A stretch of DNA of 46,686 bases from Verrucomicrobiota bacterium. GTDB lineage: Bacteria > Verrucomicrobiota > Verrucomicrobiia > Opitutales > UBA2995. Below, in pieces: positions 35,254 through 43,759 of this stretch. The notes beneath the pieces were generated by a model. It saw only the letters and a program-made list of their open reading frames with translations, was not told where the DNA came from and did not search any database. The stretch lies in contig JAQBYJ010000034.1 of NCBI GenBank assembly GCA_027622555.1, positions 1 through 46,686 of the forward strand, given 5' to 3'. A program made the translations under genes and the position numbers. The first letter of the stretch is position 1. Each line of letters starts with the position of its first letter.

Positions 35254-36192
35254 ATGAACTCAAAAGTCTCCACATTGATTACCCCACCTATTAAGTTTTT
35301 CCTGGCAATTGCCTTGGCCCAAAGTTTCTTTTTCTCCCACTCGCTTATCGCGCAGGACGATCTAAATCCTGTCATCAAGGTTATGAGTTTCAATATCCGT
35401 TATGGAACAGCGAAGGACGGAGATAACAGCTGGGCGTTCAGACAGGATTTGGTAGTCGAAACAATCCAGACATTCGACCCGGACCTTCTCGGCTTACAAG
35501 AGGTTCAAAAGTTTCAAGTTGATTACCTGAAAGAGCAGTTACCAGACTATGATTTTTACGGCGTAGGCAGAGATGATGGATTAGACAAAGGTGAATTTGC
35601 ACCTGTAATGTTTAAAAAAGATCGTTTTGAAGTGGTTCAATCGGGGCACTTTTGGCTAAGCGAAACTCCGGAAGTGGTAGGAAGTAAAAGCTGGGATGCA
35701 GCGCTTCCCCGAATTGCGACCTGGGTTTTACTCAGAGATAAAGAGGCTAAGTCCCTACAAATCATTTTTGGCAATACACACTTCGACCACAAAGGTGATA
35801 AAGCACGGCTTGAATCGGCCAAATTAATTCGGAGTCGAATCGATAAGGTGGTTCCGGATCTGCCGGTGATAGTTACCGGTGATTTTAATACACATGATGA
35901 ACTCGAGCCTTATGAAGCACTGGTCAGCTCTATTGGAAAATCCGGCGCAACATTAATTGACACTTACAGAGTTATCCATCCTGAGAAAGGAGACTTTGAA
36001 GGAACCTTTGGAGGCTTTAAAGGCAACCAGAACGGCAACCGTATTGATTGGGTAATAACAACCCAGGATGTAATGACACTAAACGCGACTATTAATCACA
36101 CAAATAACGACGGCAGGTACCCATCCGATCATTACCCGGTTGAGGCCGTAGTCCGAATCCGCAAATCAAGCTCATTTCAAACCAAGAATTGA
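35254..36192 (+). CDS. Secreted endonuclease/exonuclease/phosphatase-fold protein
   Basis: An exported protein of 312 residues. Residues 1-34 are a signal peptide (spanning 'FFLAIALAQSFFFSHSLIAQ'). The remainder is an EEP (DNase I-like) fold with the metal and catalytic motifs 'VMSFNIRYG', 'LLGLQEVQ', 'FGNTHFDHKG', 'VTGDFNTHDE', 'RIDWVI' and 'SDHYPVEAVV', all intact. Secreted members of this type act on nucleic acids or phosphodiesters and phospholipids. An ATG at 35161 would add 31 hydrophilic residues before the signal peptide, which is unlikely. It precedes the sugar dehydrogenase fusion by 59 bases and may be co-expressed. Confidence 0.9.
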   Translation: MNSKVSTLITPPIKFFLAIALAQSFFFSHSLIAQDDLNPVIKVMSFNIRYGTAKDGDNSWAFRQDLVVETIQTFDPDLLGLQEVQKFQVDYLKEQLPDYDFYGVGRDDGLDKGEFAPVMFKKDRFEVVQSGHFWLSETPEVVGSKSWDAALPRIATWVLLRDKEAKSLQIIFGNTHFDHKGDKARLESAKLIRSRIDKVVPDLPVIVTGDFNTHDELEPYEALVSSIGKSGATLIDTYRVIHPEKGDFEGTFGGFKGNQNGNRIDWVITTQDVMTLNATINHTNNDGRYPSDHYPVEAVVRIRKSSSFQTKN

Positions 36193-36251
36193 CGACCCCG
36201 CTTAACCAATTACGATAATCAACGATTTTTAATTCACACCCCTAATATTCT

Positions 36252-38327
36252 ATGAAAAACATCCTAATCTCATTTATTCTCCTAGCTTGCCTACCCGCAG
36301 CATCTTTCAGTCAAAATAGAATTGGCACAGGCGGAATGAAAGACCTCTACATTCAGTATTGCGCTGCCTGCCACGGACAGAACATGGAAGGCGGACAAGG
36401 TAGCTCGCTCATAGACGATGAATGGAAGAATGGCTCATCGGATGCAGAAATTGCCAATGTAATTCGAAATGGTATCCCCGATTTGGGCATGGTTCCCTGG
36501 AAAGACGTCCTCAGCGAAGAACAAATTCGCGGCCTAATTATTTTAATGCGGGAACAGAAACAACTCGCAGAAACGACGGGTATCCTGGAAAAAGTGAAAC
36601 CTTTGGGAGGTGTATTTTCCACGGATCACCACAATTTCAAACTAGAGAAAGTAGCGGAAACAGAAGGTGTCATCTGGTCGATCGCATTTCTACCTGACGA
36701 ATCCATTCTTTTCACTGAACGCAGCGGAACCCTCTGGCACCAAACAGACGGCAAAAAGATAGAGATTAAAGGGACACCCAAAGTTTTAGCCGTTAGCCAA
36801 GGTGGCCTACTAGAAGTAGCACCTCATCCAGACTATGCCAATAACGGATGGATTTACCTCTCATTTAGTGAAGATCTCGGGGCAAAGATTGATGGAAAAG
36901 TCGCTTCCATGACAGCTGTTGTTAGAGGTAAAATAAAAAACAATAAATGGGTGGAGGAAGAAGAAATCTTCAGAGCACCAAAAGAATTTCATACCACTAA
37001 AGGCGGACATTATGGCTCTCGTTTTGTGTTTAAGGACGAATACCTGTTTTTCAGTATTGGTGAACGTCAGGAAGGAGAACCGGCGCAGGATCTTACCGTA
37101 CCACATGGAAAAGTTCACCGCATCTATCAGGATGGCAGAATCCCTACAGGCAATCCGTTCTATAATACAAAAGGAGCTTATAAAAGTATTTGGACCTACG
37201 GAAACAGAAATCCTCAGGGCTTGGACATGAACCCGGTCACTGGGGATATCTGGGAAACAGAACACGGTCCACGCGGTGGAGATGAGCTCAATTTGATAAA
37301 ACCAGGAGTCAACTACGGTTGGCCGGTAATTACTTACGGCATGAACTACGATGGTTCTCCATGGACAGACAAAACCCACATGGATGGTATGGAACAACCG
37401 GTTCATTATTGGCTCCCTTCTATCGCGACCGGCGGCATCGATTTTTATGAAGGAGACAAATTTTCTCATTGGAAAAACAACCTCCTTGTCAGCGGAATGG
37501 CCTCCGAAGAAATTCAGCGCCTGGTCATCGAAGACGGAAAGGTGGTCCACCGGGAAACCATTCTAAAACAACAAGGGCGAGTGAGGGACATCGCATCAGG
37601 ACCTGACGGTATGATCTATGTTGCCTTAAATACTCGTAGCCCCGATCACGGAACACTCTTTCGCTTGGTGCCAACGCCAGAGCCCCGTTGGACAAGCCTC
37701 TTCAATGGGACTAACCTTAATGGATGGGAAGTACGAGATGGCACATCCACCGTCCTGGTTGACGACGGAGCGATGGTTGCTTTCCACCAGGGAACGACCG
37801 GACATTCCTACCTCACCACTAAAAAAACGTTCGGAGACTTTATCCTGGAACTCGACGTCAAGGTCATAGGTGACCTCAACTCTGGCATTTTGTTAAGAGG
37901 AGTGAGTGATCCAAGCTTCAAGAATGGCAAGGTACACGGCTATCAAATGGAAATCGATCAATCCGACAGAAAATGGACGGGGGGCATCTATGAAGAAATG
38001 GGGCGCGGCTGGCTGTATTCACTCGAAGGCAAAGAAGACGCACGCAAAGCTTACCGTCCCTCTGAATGGAATCATTACCGAATCGAGGCCATTGGAGATC
38101 ATTTCAGAATCTGGGTGAACGGCACCCCCACCCTCAATATGGTTGATAAGAAAACAGCCGAAGGCGTTATCGGTTTCCAAATACACAATTTGCCAAAAAA
38201 CGGTGGAGGCGGATCCGTATCTATTCGTAATGTCCGGATTATTGCCGACGAAGCAGGAAACCAGATTCAAGGCATAGCCATTCCAGAAGTCGCCGTTGAA
38301 GAAAAAACTTCAAAAAGCGGGGCTTAA
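36252..38327 (+). CDS. Periplasmic fusion: cytochrome c, PQQ-type sugar dehydrogenase, DUF1080
   Basis: A 691-residue exported three-part protein. Residues 1-20 are a signal peptide. About 28-95 form a class I cytochrome c, with heme motif C37-A-A-C40-H41 and probable axial M80. About 120-470 is a glucose/sorbosone dehydrogenase beta-propeller of the soluble PQQ type, with 'IWTYGNRNPQGLDMNPVTGDIWETEHGPRGGDELN' and 'GVNYGWPVITYG'. Residues 477-668 are a DUF1080 domain opening 'WTSLFNGTNLNGWEV'. It could oxidise a sugar, pass electrons through its own heme and cleave the oxidised glycoside. Its stop overlaps the ThuA-ankyrin start by one base. Confidence 0.92.
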   Translation: MKNILISFILLACLPAASFSQNRIGTGGMKDLYIQYCAACHGQNMEGGQGSSLIDDEWKNGSSDAEIANVIRNGIPDLGMVPWKDVLSEEQIRGLIILMREQKQLAETTGILEKVKPLGGVFSTDHHNFKLEKVAETEGVIWSIAFLPDESILFTERSGTLWHQTDGKKIEIKGTPKVLAVSQGGLLEVAPHPDYANNGWIYLSFSEDLGAKIDGKVASMTAVVRGKIKNNKWVEEEEIFRAPKEFHTTKGGHYGSRFVFKDEYLFFSIGERQEGEPAQDLTVPHGKVHRIYQDGRIPTGNPFYNTKGAYKSIWTYGNRNPQGLDMNPVTGDIWETEHGPRGGDELNLIKPGVNYGWPVITYGMNYDGSPWTDKTHMDGMEQPVHYWLPSIATGGIDFYEGDKFSHWKNNLLVSGMASEEIQRLVIEDGKVVHRETILKQQGRVRDIASGPDGMIYVALNTRSPDHGTLFRLVPTPEPRWTSLFNGTNLNGWEVRDGTSTVLVDDGAMVAFHQGTTGHSYLTTKKTFGDFILELDVKVIGDLNSGILLRGVSDPSFKNGKVHGYQMEIDQSDRKWTGGIYEEMGRGWLYSLEGKEDARKAYRPSEWNHYRIEAIGDHFRIWVNGTPTLNMVDKKTAEGVIGFQIHNLPKNGGGGSVSIRNVRIIADEAGNQIQGIAIPEVAVEEKTSKSGA

Positions 38328-39754
38328 TGCGGCGAATTTGGTCAAGGAAAGTTACGCTCATTTGGACGGCCTTGGTCTGTACTTTCAGCACGGCCTGCGC
38401 AGCAGAAGAAAAGAAAGTTCTGTTCCTAGCTGGTGAACCCAGCCACGGCTGGAATGCCCATGAATTTGTAGCAGGAAGTCAACTTCTGGCAGACTGTTTA
38501 AATCAAAGTGGCCTCGGAATTTCGGCCTCCGTAAGCGAAGGCTGGCCGAAAGATTCAAACCGATTAAAGGACATCTCAGCCATCGTGCTATACACAGATG
38601 GAGAAGACCTTCATGTTGCAAAGGGTCAAACCGAACTACTTGGAGCTCTACACGATTCAGGTATCGGATTTATTGTTCTTCACTACGCCCTCGAAGGAGC
38701 AGACCAAGAAATGAATGGGTTTTATCTTGATTCAATCGGAGGGTATTTTGAAGTCGATTGGTCGGTAAATCCACAATGGATGTTGGAAAACGTCACCTTG
38801 GCCGACCACCCGATTAACTCTGGGGTCAGCGCATTCCTGACAGAAGATGAATGGTATTTTCATATGCGATTCCGGGAAGACATGACTGGAATCACTCCCA
38901 TTTTGTCGACCTTGGCTACGGAGAAAGCTTTGGGCCAGGATGGTCCACGCTCCGGAAATCCAACTCTGCGGCAGGAACTACAAAACGGCGTGCCTCAGCA
39001 TTTGGCTTGGGCAACCGAAAATCCCGGAAAAGGCCGCGGCTTCGCACTTACTGGCGGAAATTTTCATCATAACTGGTCTCACGATGATTTTAGAAAACAG
39101 GTACTAAATGGGATCGCATGGACTGCCGGAGTTAAAATTCCCGAAACCGGAGTAGACTCCAAAGTATCCGGACTCATAAAATACCAGACCATAAGTGAGG
39201 CTATTGCTCGAAACGATTTGGAGGATGTAAAGCGACATTTAGAAAAAGACCCAAACACCGTAAACGAAATTGGTAAGAGTAGGATGACACCGCTTCATGA
39301 AGCGATTATGCGAAAGCGGCCCGAGGCAGCGCTGCTGTTACTCGCTGCTCATGCGGATCCAAATATAATTACTAGCCGAAGCCAGACAGCCATGCATCTG
39401 GCTATCGATCGCGATCTATTAAACGTTGCCGAAGCGATACTGGACGTTGGCGTAGATTTGAATGTTCGAGACAGTCAAGGGTGGACCGCTCTTCATTTAG
39501 CTGGTGCAAAGAACCGAAACTCAATAAGCAAATTACTTCTTGAAAATGGTGCCGATGTAACACGCCTGAGTGCAGCTGGAGGCACCCCACTCCACGAAGC
39601 AGCCGTTGGCGGCGATGCGGAATTAATCCACTTGTTATTAGATGCTGGAATTGATCCAAGCATCATTTCCGATCACAAAAAAACCGCACTCGACATTGCC
39701 AAAGAATACGAAAATGCGGTGGCTATAGAAATTCTTTCGAAGCTCTCTGAATAA
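38327..39754 (+). CDS. Secreted ThuA-domain protein with C-terminal ankyrin repeats
   Basis: A 475-residue exported protein. Residues 1-25 are a signal peptide ending ACA. About 29-265 is a ThuA-like glutamine-amidotransferase-fold domain ('KVLFLAGEPSHGWNAHEF', 'GIGFIVLHYALEGA', 'GRGFALTGGNFHHNWSHDDFRKQVLNGIAWTAG'). About 285-475 hold five or so ankyrin repeats ('TPLHEAIMRKRPEAALLLLAAHADPNI', 'TALHLAGAKNRNSISKLLLENGADVTR', 'TPLHEAAVGGDAELIHLLLDAGIDPSI'). ThuA takes part in 3-keto-sugar and trehalose use in rhizobia; ankyrin repeats mediate protein contact. The start overlaps the previous stop by one base, so the two genes are coupled. Confidence 0.9.
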   Translation: MRRIWSRKVTLIWTALVCTFSTACAAEEKKVLFLAGEPSHGWNAHEFVAGSQLLADCLNQSGLGISASVSEGWPKDSNRLKDISAIVLYTDGEDLHVAKGQTELLGALHDSGIGFIVLHYALEGADQEMNGFYLDSIGGYFEVDWSVNPQWMLENVTLADHPINSGVSAFLTEDEWYFHMRFREDMTGITPILSTLATEKALGQDGPRSGNPTLRQELQNGVPQHLAWATENPGKGRGFALTGGNFHHNWSHDDFRKQVLNGIAWTAGVKIPETGVDSKVSGLIKYQTISEAIARNDLEDVKRHLEKDPNTVNEIGKSRMTPLHEAIMRKRPEAALLLLAAHADPNIITSRSQTAMHLAIDRDLLNVAEAILDVGVDLNVRDSQGWTALHLAGAKNRNSISKLLLENGADVTRLSAAGGTPLHEAAVGGDAELIHLLLDAGIDPSIISDHKKTALDIAKEYENAVAIEILSKLSE

Positions 39755-39800
39755 TTATTCTTTCTGATCGGTTTGTTCCACATCTAACAAATCAAAAATT

Positions 39801-39980
39801 ATGATTGAAATAAAAGAAACAACTGAGATTTGCCCTCTATGCCCTCACTGCGAATCTGAAATCCGGACGATTTATTCTCAAAAGGTTAAGTCAGTATTCG
39901 GCGTTCGGTTTATCTACTATTGCGAAGATTGCAAAAAAGCATTGAGCATCTCACATCGCAAAGGATTCTGGATGGGTTAA
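39801..39980 (+). CDS. 59-residue zinc-ribbon protein
   Basis: A very short protein with two CxxC pairs: C14-P-H-C17 (with an extra C11) and C41-E-D-C44, separated by a beta-hairpin-like stretch 'IRTIYSQKVKSVFGVRFIYY'. That is the layout of a zinc ribbon. It ends 'HRKGFWMG'. Start is ATG at 39801, 46 bases after the ThuA-ankyrin stop. It is cytosolic and could bind nucleic acid or a partner protein, but no function is assigned. The regular cysteine spacing makes chance unlikely. Confidence 0.7.
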   Translation: MIEIKETTEICPLCPHCESEIRTIYSQKVKSVFGVRFIYYCEDCKKALSISHRKGFWMG

Positions 39981-39999
39981 CAGAGAAGAATCAAACAAC

Positions 40000-40680
40000 T
40001 TAGGAACTGCCATTAAGTTCATTTAGCTGATCTTCCAATTTCTTTCGCTCCATCTCAAGCTGAGTTTTATCCAAGTCGCGGGGAATATAGTAGAGTGCTG
40101 GAATCCGAACCGTTATTCTGGCAAACGGCTTGGGAACGATTAATTTATCCCAGGATTTTACACGCCAGGCACGATCAGCGTCACAGGAAAATAAACAGAG
40201 CGGTGCGCCAGACAATTGTGCCAGAACAATGGCACCTGCTTTGGCTTTATAGATCGGACCTTGAGACCCATCCGGTAAAATAAGAATTGAGCTTCGTTCT
40301 TTTTGAACCTCCCGAAAGAGACCGCGAAGCGCTTTACTTCCTCCACGATTGGAAGATCCGCGCACGACTCTAAGCTTGGCCCACTTGCCCAGCAAGTAAC
40401 CAAAGTTACCATCCTTCGACAGGCTCACCATTTGCGTCAGCCTAAACCCTTTTCGGGTTAAGTGTTTTTCAACAAAACGGGACAAGAAAAAAACACGATT
40501 ATGCCAAGCGCATAAAATCACCGGGTCAGTCCGCTCGAGTAATTCTTTGATCCGACCCTCTCCTTCCGAGAACCGGATTCGGTAAGTTGATGCAAGGAGC
40601 AAGGTAATACCCCGCAAAAGAACCGCTATGCAGTAAGCTTTTAGCGGAATGGGATTCTGGGCGGCCGTTTCGGTCGGCAT
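40000..40680 (-). CDS. DUF374 lysophospholipid acyltransferase-family protein
   Basis: A 226-residue membrane-associated acyltransferase. Residues about 13-33 are hydrophobic. The family's active-site features follow: 'VILCAWHNRVFFLSRF' (catalytic-histidine region), 'LSKDGNFGYLLGKWAKLRVVRGSSNRGGSKALRGL' and 'ILPDGSQGPIYKAKAGAIVLAQLSGAPL', the DUF374 substrate motif. Relatives transfer acyl chains to lipid A-like or phospholipid acceptors. It is the last gene of a four-gene minus-strand operon with a diiron protein, a fatty-acyl-AMP ligase and an acyl carrier protein, so an acyl-carrier-bound chain is its likely donor. Confidence 0.87.
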   Translation of the reverse strand: MPTETAAQNPIPLKAYCIAVLLRGITLLLASTYRIRFSEGEGRIKELLERTDPVILCAWHNRVFFLSRFVEKHLTRKGFRLTQMVSLSKDGNFGYLLGKWAKLRVVRGSSNRGGSKALRGLFREVQKERSSILILPDGSQGPIYKAKAGAIVLAQLSGAPLCLFSCDADRAWRVKSWDKLIVPKPFARITVRIPALYYIPRDLDKTQLEMERKKLEDQLNELNGSS

Positions 40681-40685
40681 TTGCT

Positions 40686-40910
40686 TTAGACGTTCACCTG
40701 TTTCAGCACGTCGCCTACCGTTTCCATTGCGGCGGCTTCTTCATCGGTAATCTCAATTTCTAAAGCCTCCTCCAACTCAAATAATAACTGTAAAGCCATA
40801 GGCGAATCGATACCTAAACCCGAAGCTAAATCTGTCTCTGGGGTTATTTCGCTGCGTTCCTTGCCTGTTAACTTGGTCAGGATATTGTATACAGTGTCTT
40901 CGTTACTCAT
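40686..40910 (-). CDS. Acyl carrier protein, dedicated
   Basis: A 74-residue acidic carrier protein. The phosphopantetheine attachment serine is S36 in 'GLGIDSPMALQLLFELEE', and the four-helix layout with 'EITDEEAAAMETVGDVLKQV' is complete. It differs from a housekeeping AcpP (D-S-L-D-x-V-E) by having D-S-P-M-A-L, typical of carriers devoted to side pathways. The gene lies between the fatty-acyl-AMP ligase (22 bases) and the DUF374 acyltransferase (5 bases). A phosphopantetheinyl transferase from elsewhere is needed to activate it. Confidence 0.93.
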   Translation of the reverse strand: MSNEDTVYNILTKLTGKERSEITPETDLASGLGIDSPMALQLLFELEEALEIEITDEEAAAMETVGDVLKQVNV

Positions 40911-40932
40911 GGGAATAAATAAAAATTTAAGA

Positions 40933-42681
40933 TCAATTCAAGCGATCGAGCTTACCCTGTAAATAGTCTTCTTTCAAAATGCCTCTCTGAATTTTTCCAC
41001 TCGTCGTTTTGGGCAATTGACCTCTTCGTATGAAAACCAAATCTGCTAATATAAGGCTCATCGAACGCCCAATTCGACTTCGAATCTTTTCATCCAGTTC
41101 TTTCATTTCCTCAAGATTGGTTATCGATGTCTCAACCACCAGCACCGGTTCTTCGCCATTGGTATTATCCAAAATGGAAAAAGCACCACTGCGCTCGGCG
41201 CCACCACGTCCACGAACTTCTTCCACCTGCCATTCAATATCATGGGGCATAATATTTTCGCCACGAATGATGAGGACTTCTTTTGCGCGACCTACCAAAT
41301 AAAGCTCACCATTCCGAATAAACCCCAGATCTCCAGTCTTCAACCAACCATCGGCCATCGTATCCTCAGTGGCCTCGACATCCCCATAATAACCGTCAAA
41401 AATGCTGGGGCCTTTAGCCTGAATCGCACCCAGCCTTCCTTCAGGTAATAAGGTAGTATCGTCGGATGCATCAACAACCCGAATAGACGTATCATGGATC
41501 GGGGTACCACAACATGCGACCGGCTCAATGGTTTGGCCTCCAGGTTCTTCATCCGGGGAAGAAACGCGAATTCCCCGCCCCGCTTGATCAAACGTAAGAC
41601 CAACCGTAGATTCCGCCATCCCGTAACTAGGCAAGAAATGTTCCGCCTTGAGTCCAGTTGGTTCCATCTTTTTCAAAAACGCTTCCATCGTATCCGGTCG
41701 AATCATTTCGGATCCAATGGAAAAACGTTTAGGTAAAGAAAGATCGATCCCTTCCAGTTGGGCATCTTTAATCCTTTCAACACAAAACTGATAACCGAAG
41801 GTTGGCGCTGGAGATATAAATTTTTTCCCTGAGCAGGCTTCCAACCACTTGATAGGACGCCCAAGAAATGTGGCAGGATTCATGAGAAGAATGTTCCAAC
41901 CGGCGGCTATTCCAAAAAACACTCCGATGAGCCCCATGTCATGATTTAAAGGCAACCAGGTTATAAAATTTTCGTTCCAATCCTCAGACTTTTTGCCGTA
42001 AGGCCCGCCACATGAAAAATCCAGACAAAACACATTATGTATGATCGCTCGGTGAGATATCATCACAGCTCTGGGTATTCCAGTAGACCCACTGGTGAAT
42101 TGCAAAAAAGCCATGTTCTCTACTCTTACTTTTTGGAAATCAGGAACAGATAAGGATTCGCGACTAAAAAGATCAGACGATGAAACACAGATAGATGTTA
42201 GAGAATCCATTTGTTTACCCTGAACAAATTCGACCAAGGCATCGTTGCTGATAATATGATTTGCAGATATTACCTTTCGAAAACGATCTAAGCGCAGGTG
42301 GAAATTGGACGAGGGGCCAAGTCCGCCGATGGGGGGCGCAATGGCCGCCGGATAGGCACCAAGGTAAACACATCCCAACCATAATTCCAGTAGCTCCCAG
42401 CTTGTGTGAAGCGAGATTAATACTCTATCGCCATGTTTGACCCCGCTCGAAGCCAAACAACCGGCTGCATGCTGTATTCTCGAAAATATTTCCGGGTAAA
42501 GACGCTTTTCAGCGGTCACTCCTTTGCGATCATAAACACTAATTCCCTTATCCGGATGTTTAACTGAGTTCTTTTGAAAAAGCTCCATTAATGTAACACC
42601 TGCGTATTCAGAAAGAATCGAGGAGTCCGCGCCTCGTATTAGAGATAGAGGAGAAGCTGAGGTGGAAGATTCGTTACTCAC
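40933..42681 (-). CDS. Fatty-acyl-AMP ligase (FAAL-like adenylating enzyme)
   Basis: An ANL-superfamily enzyme of 582 residues that activates a fatty acid with ATP. It has the AMP-binding loop 'FTSGSTGIPRAVMISHR' (about 195-211) and the FAAL-type stretch 'ITWLPLNHDMGLIGVFFGI', followed by 'NPATFLGRPIKWLEACSGKKFISPAPTFGYQFCVERI'. 'LPSYGMAESTVGLTF', 'GWLKTGDLGFIRNGELYLVGRAKEVLIIRGENIMPHDIE' and the catalytic lysine of 'PKTTSGKIQR' complete it. The 'LPLxHDMGLIG' and 'RPIKWL' elements are typical of ligases that pass acyl-AMP to a carrier protein rather than to CoA. It overlaps the diiron gene by four bases and the carrier gene follows, which supports that reading. Confidence 0.9.
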   Translation of the reverse strand: MSNESSTSASPLSLIRGADSSILSEYAGVTLMELFQKNSVKHPDKGISVYDRKGVTAEKRLYPEIFSRIQHAAGCLASSGVKHGDRVLISLHTSWELLELWLGCVYLGAYPAAIAPPIGGLGPSSNFHLRLDRFRKVISANHIISNDALVEFVQGKQMDSLTSICVSSSDLFSRESLSVPDFQKVRVENMAFLQFTSGSTGIPRAVMISHRAIIHNVFCLDFSCGGPYGKKSEDWNENFITWLPLNHDMGLIGVFFGIAAGWNILLMNPATFLGRPIKWLEACSGKKFISPAPTFGYQFCVERIKDAQLEGIDLSLPKRFSIGSEMIRPDTMEAFLKKMEPTGLKAEHFLPSYGMAESTVGLTFDQAGRGIRVSSPDEEPGGQTIEPVACCGTPIHDTSIRVVDASDDTTLLPEGRLGAIQAKGPSIFDGYYGDVEATEDTMADGWLKTGDLGFIRNGELYLVGRAKEVLIIRGENIMPHDIEWQVEEVRGRGGAERSGAFSILDNTNGEEPVLVVETSITNLEEMKELDEKIRSRIGRSMSLILADLVFIRRGQLPKTTSGKIQRGILKEDYLQGKLDRLN

Positions 42682-43514
42682 TGTCCTACTGCAACAATCA
42701 AGTCTTCGTCTTTAATCTTGATACCTTGCGTTGCCTTGCGGCCAGCCAGGATAGATTTCTCAAGACGACGTTTAGTCACGGTACTCACGGAATCGATGAT
42801 TTTATCACGATCCAAACCGATAGATATCAGTTCATTTTTCAAAGCATCCAAAATAGGTGCTACACCTTCAAGAACATGCAATCGACGTTTCTCCAAATGG
42901 GCGGCAAACTTTTCTGCTTCTTCCTCACCTTTCGTTTCGTGGATCTGTTTAAATCGATCGGACATGTAAACATGATTAAACCCGAGATGCCGGGCCTCGT
43001 CTTCCAGAATACCCGCACAGATATCACTCAAAACTGGATCAATATCGGCCTCCCGAAATTCATGACTCACCGTTTGTGCAACCGTTTCACTGACGAGAAC
43101 ACCAGTCAAACACTCTGCAGGTTCCTTAGAAATTATCCGGCTTTGGAATAAATACCCAGCCGGGAAACGGCGGATTGAAAGCGGCTCACGACCAATGCGA
43201 TGGTAGTATCGGGCAAACAGCTCTGTATGCCGAGCTTCGTCCACCGCCCAGGTGGTCAGAAACATCTGACCTTCAACTTCACTTCTATGACCAAGCACGG
43301 GAATCAGTCCCGAAACGCTATAAAGCGCGGACTGCTCTCCAGTGAGGACTGGAGTCAACACCTTAGCCAAATCATCCAGTTTTGATTTGCTAACATTGGG
43401 CAAAGCTTTCTTCCAATTGATTTCCTCAGCGGACCATTGTTTATCGATACCTTGATACCACAAACGCATCTGACGTTCGTTGCTTAGATCTGGCAGGACT
43501 TTATAAATATTCAT
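42678..43514 (-). CDS. R2-like ferritin-fold diiron protein
   Basis: A 278-residue soluble helical protein with a full set of diiron ligands in the order of ribonucleotide-reductase R2 and R2-like proteins: E60, E93-A-R-H96, E143 and E173-A-R-H176. The N-terminal 'RQMRLWYQGIDKQWSAEEINW' also resembles R2. It lacks the rest of R2 (no large-subunit-binding tail and no nrdA nearby). In an operon with a fatty-acyl-AMP ligase and an acyl carrier protein it is best read as an oxygenase or desaturase working on carrier-bound acyl chains. AurF/CmlI-like N-oxygenases are alternatives, but the extra histidine of those is not seen. First gene of the operon. Confidence 0.85.
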   Translation of the reverse strand: MNIYKVLPDLSNERQMRLWYQGIDKQWSAEEINWKKALPNVSKSKLDDLAKVLTPVLTGEQSALYSVSGLIPVLGHRSEVEGQMFLTTWAVDEARHTELFARYYHRIGREPLSIRRFPAGYLFQSRIISKEPAECLTGVLVSETVAQTVSHEFREADIDPVLSDICAGILEDEARHLGFNHVYMSDRFKQIHETKGEEEAEKFAAHLEKRRLHVLEGVAPILDALKNELISIGLDRDKIIDSVSTVTKRRLEKSILAGRKATQGIKIKDEDLIVAVGQ

Positions 43515-43759
43515 AAGGACAAGTGGGATTTTGCCTAAAACCTAGTCATTTACGCATTCGCTGGCAATCGAATCGAGGTTATTTTCTCAGTTAAAATTCT
43601 ATTCTGAATCAAAAATTTTCGGCAAAGATCAGTCTTCGGCGGAAACCCCACTGTAAGCTAATCATTGAGTTTCGGATTTTTACCACATTAACAACGGTCT
43701 TTTTGAGTCAATTATTTGGCTTACTTTTTGGAGGATAGTAGGCAGTATATAGTTAGAAA

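Noticed and set aside
36861-37550. 229-residue open frame on the minus strand
   Set aside because: It lies wholly antisense to the sugar dehydrogenase fusion, whose frame has clear family motifs; the antisense translation has no domain-like features.
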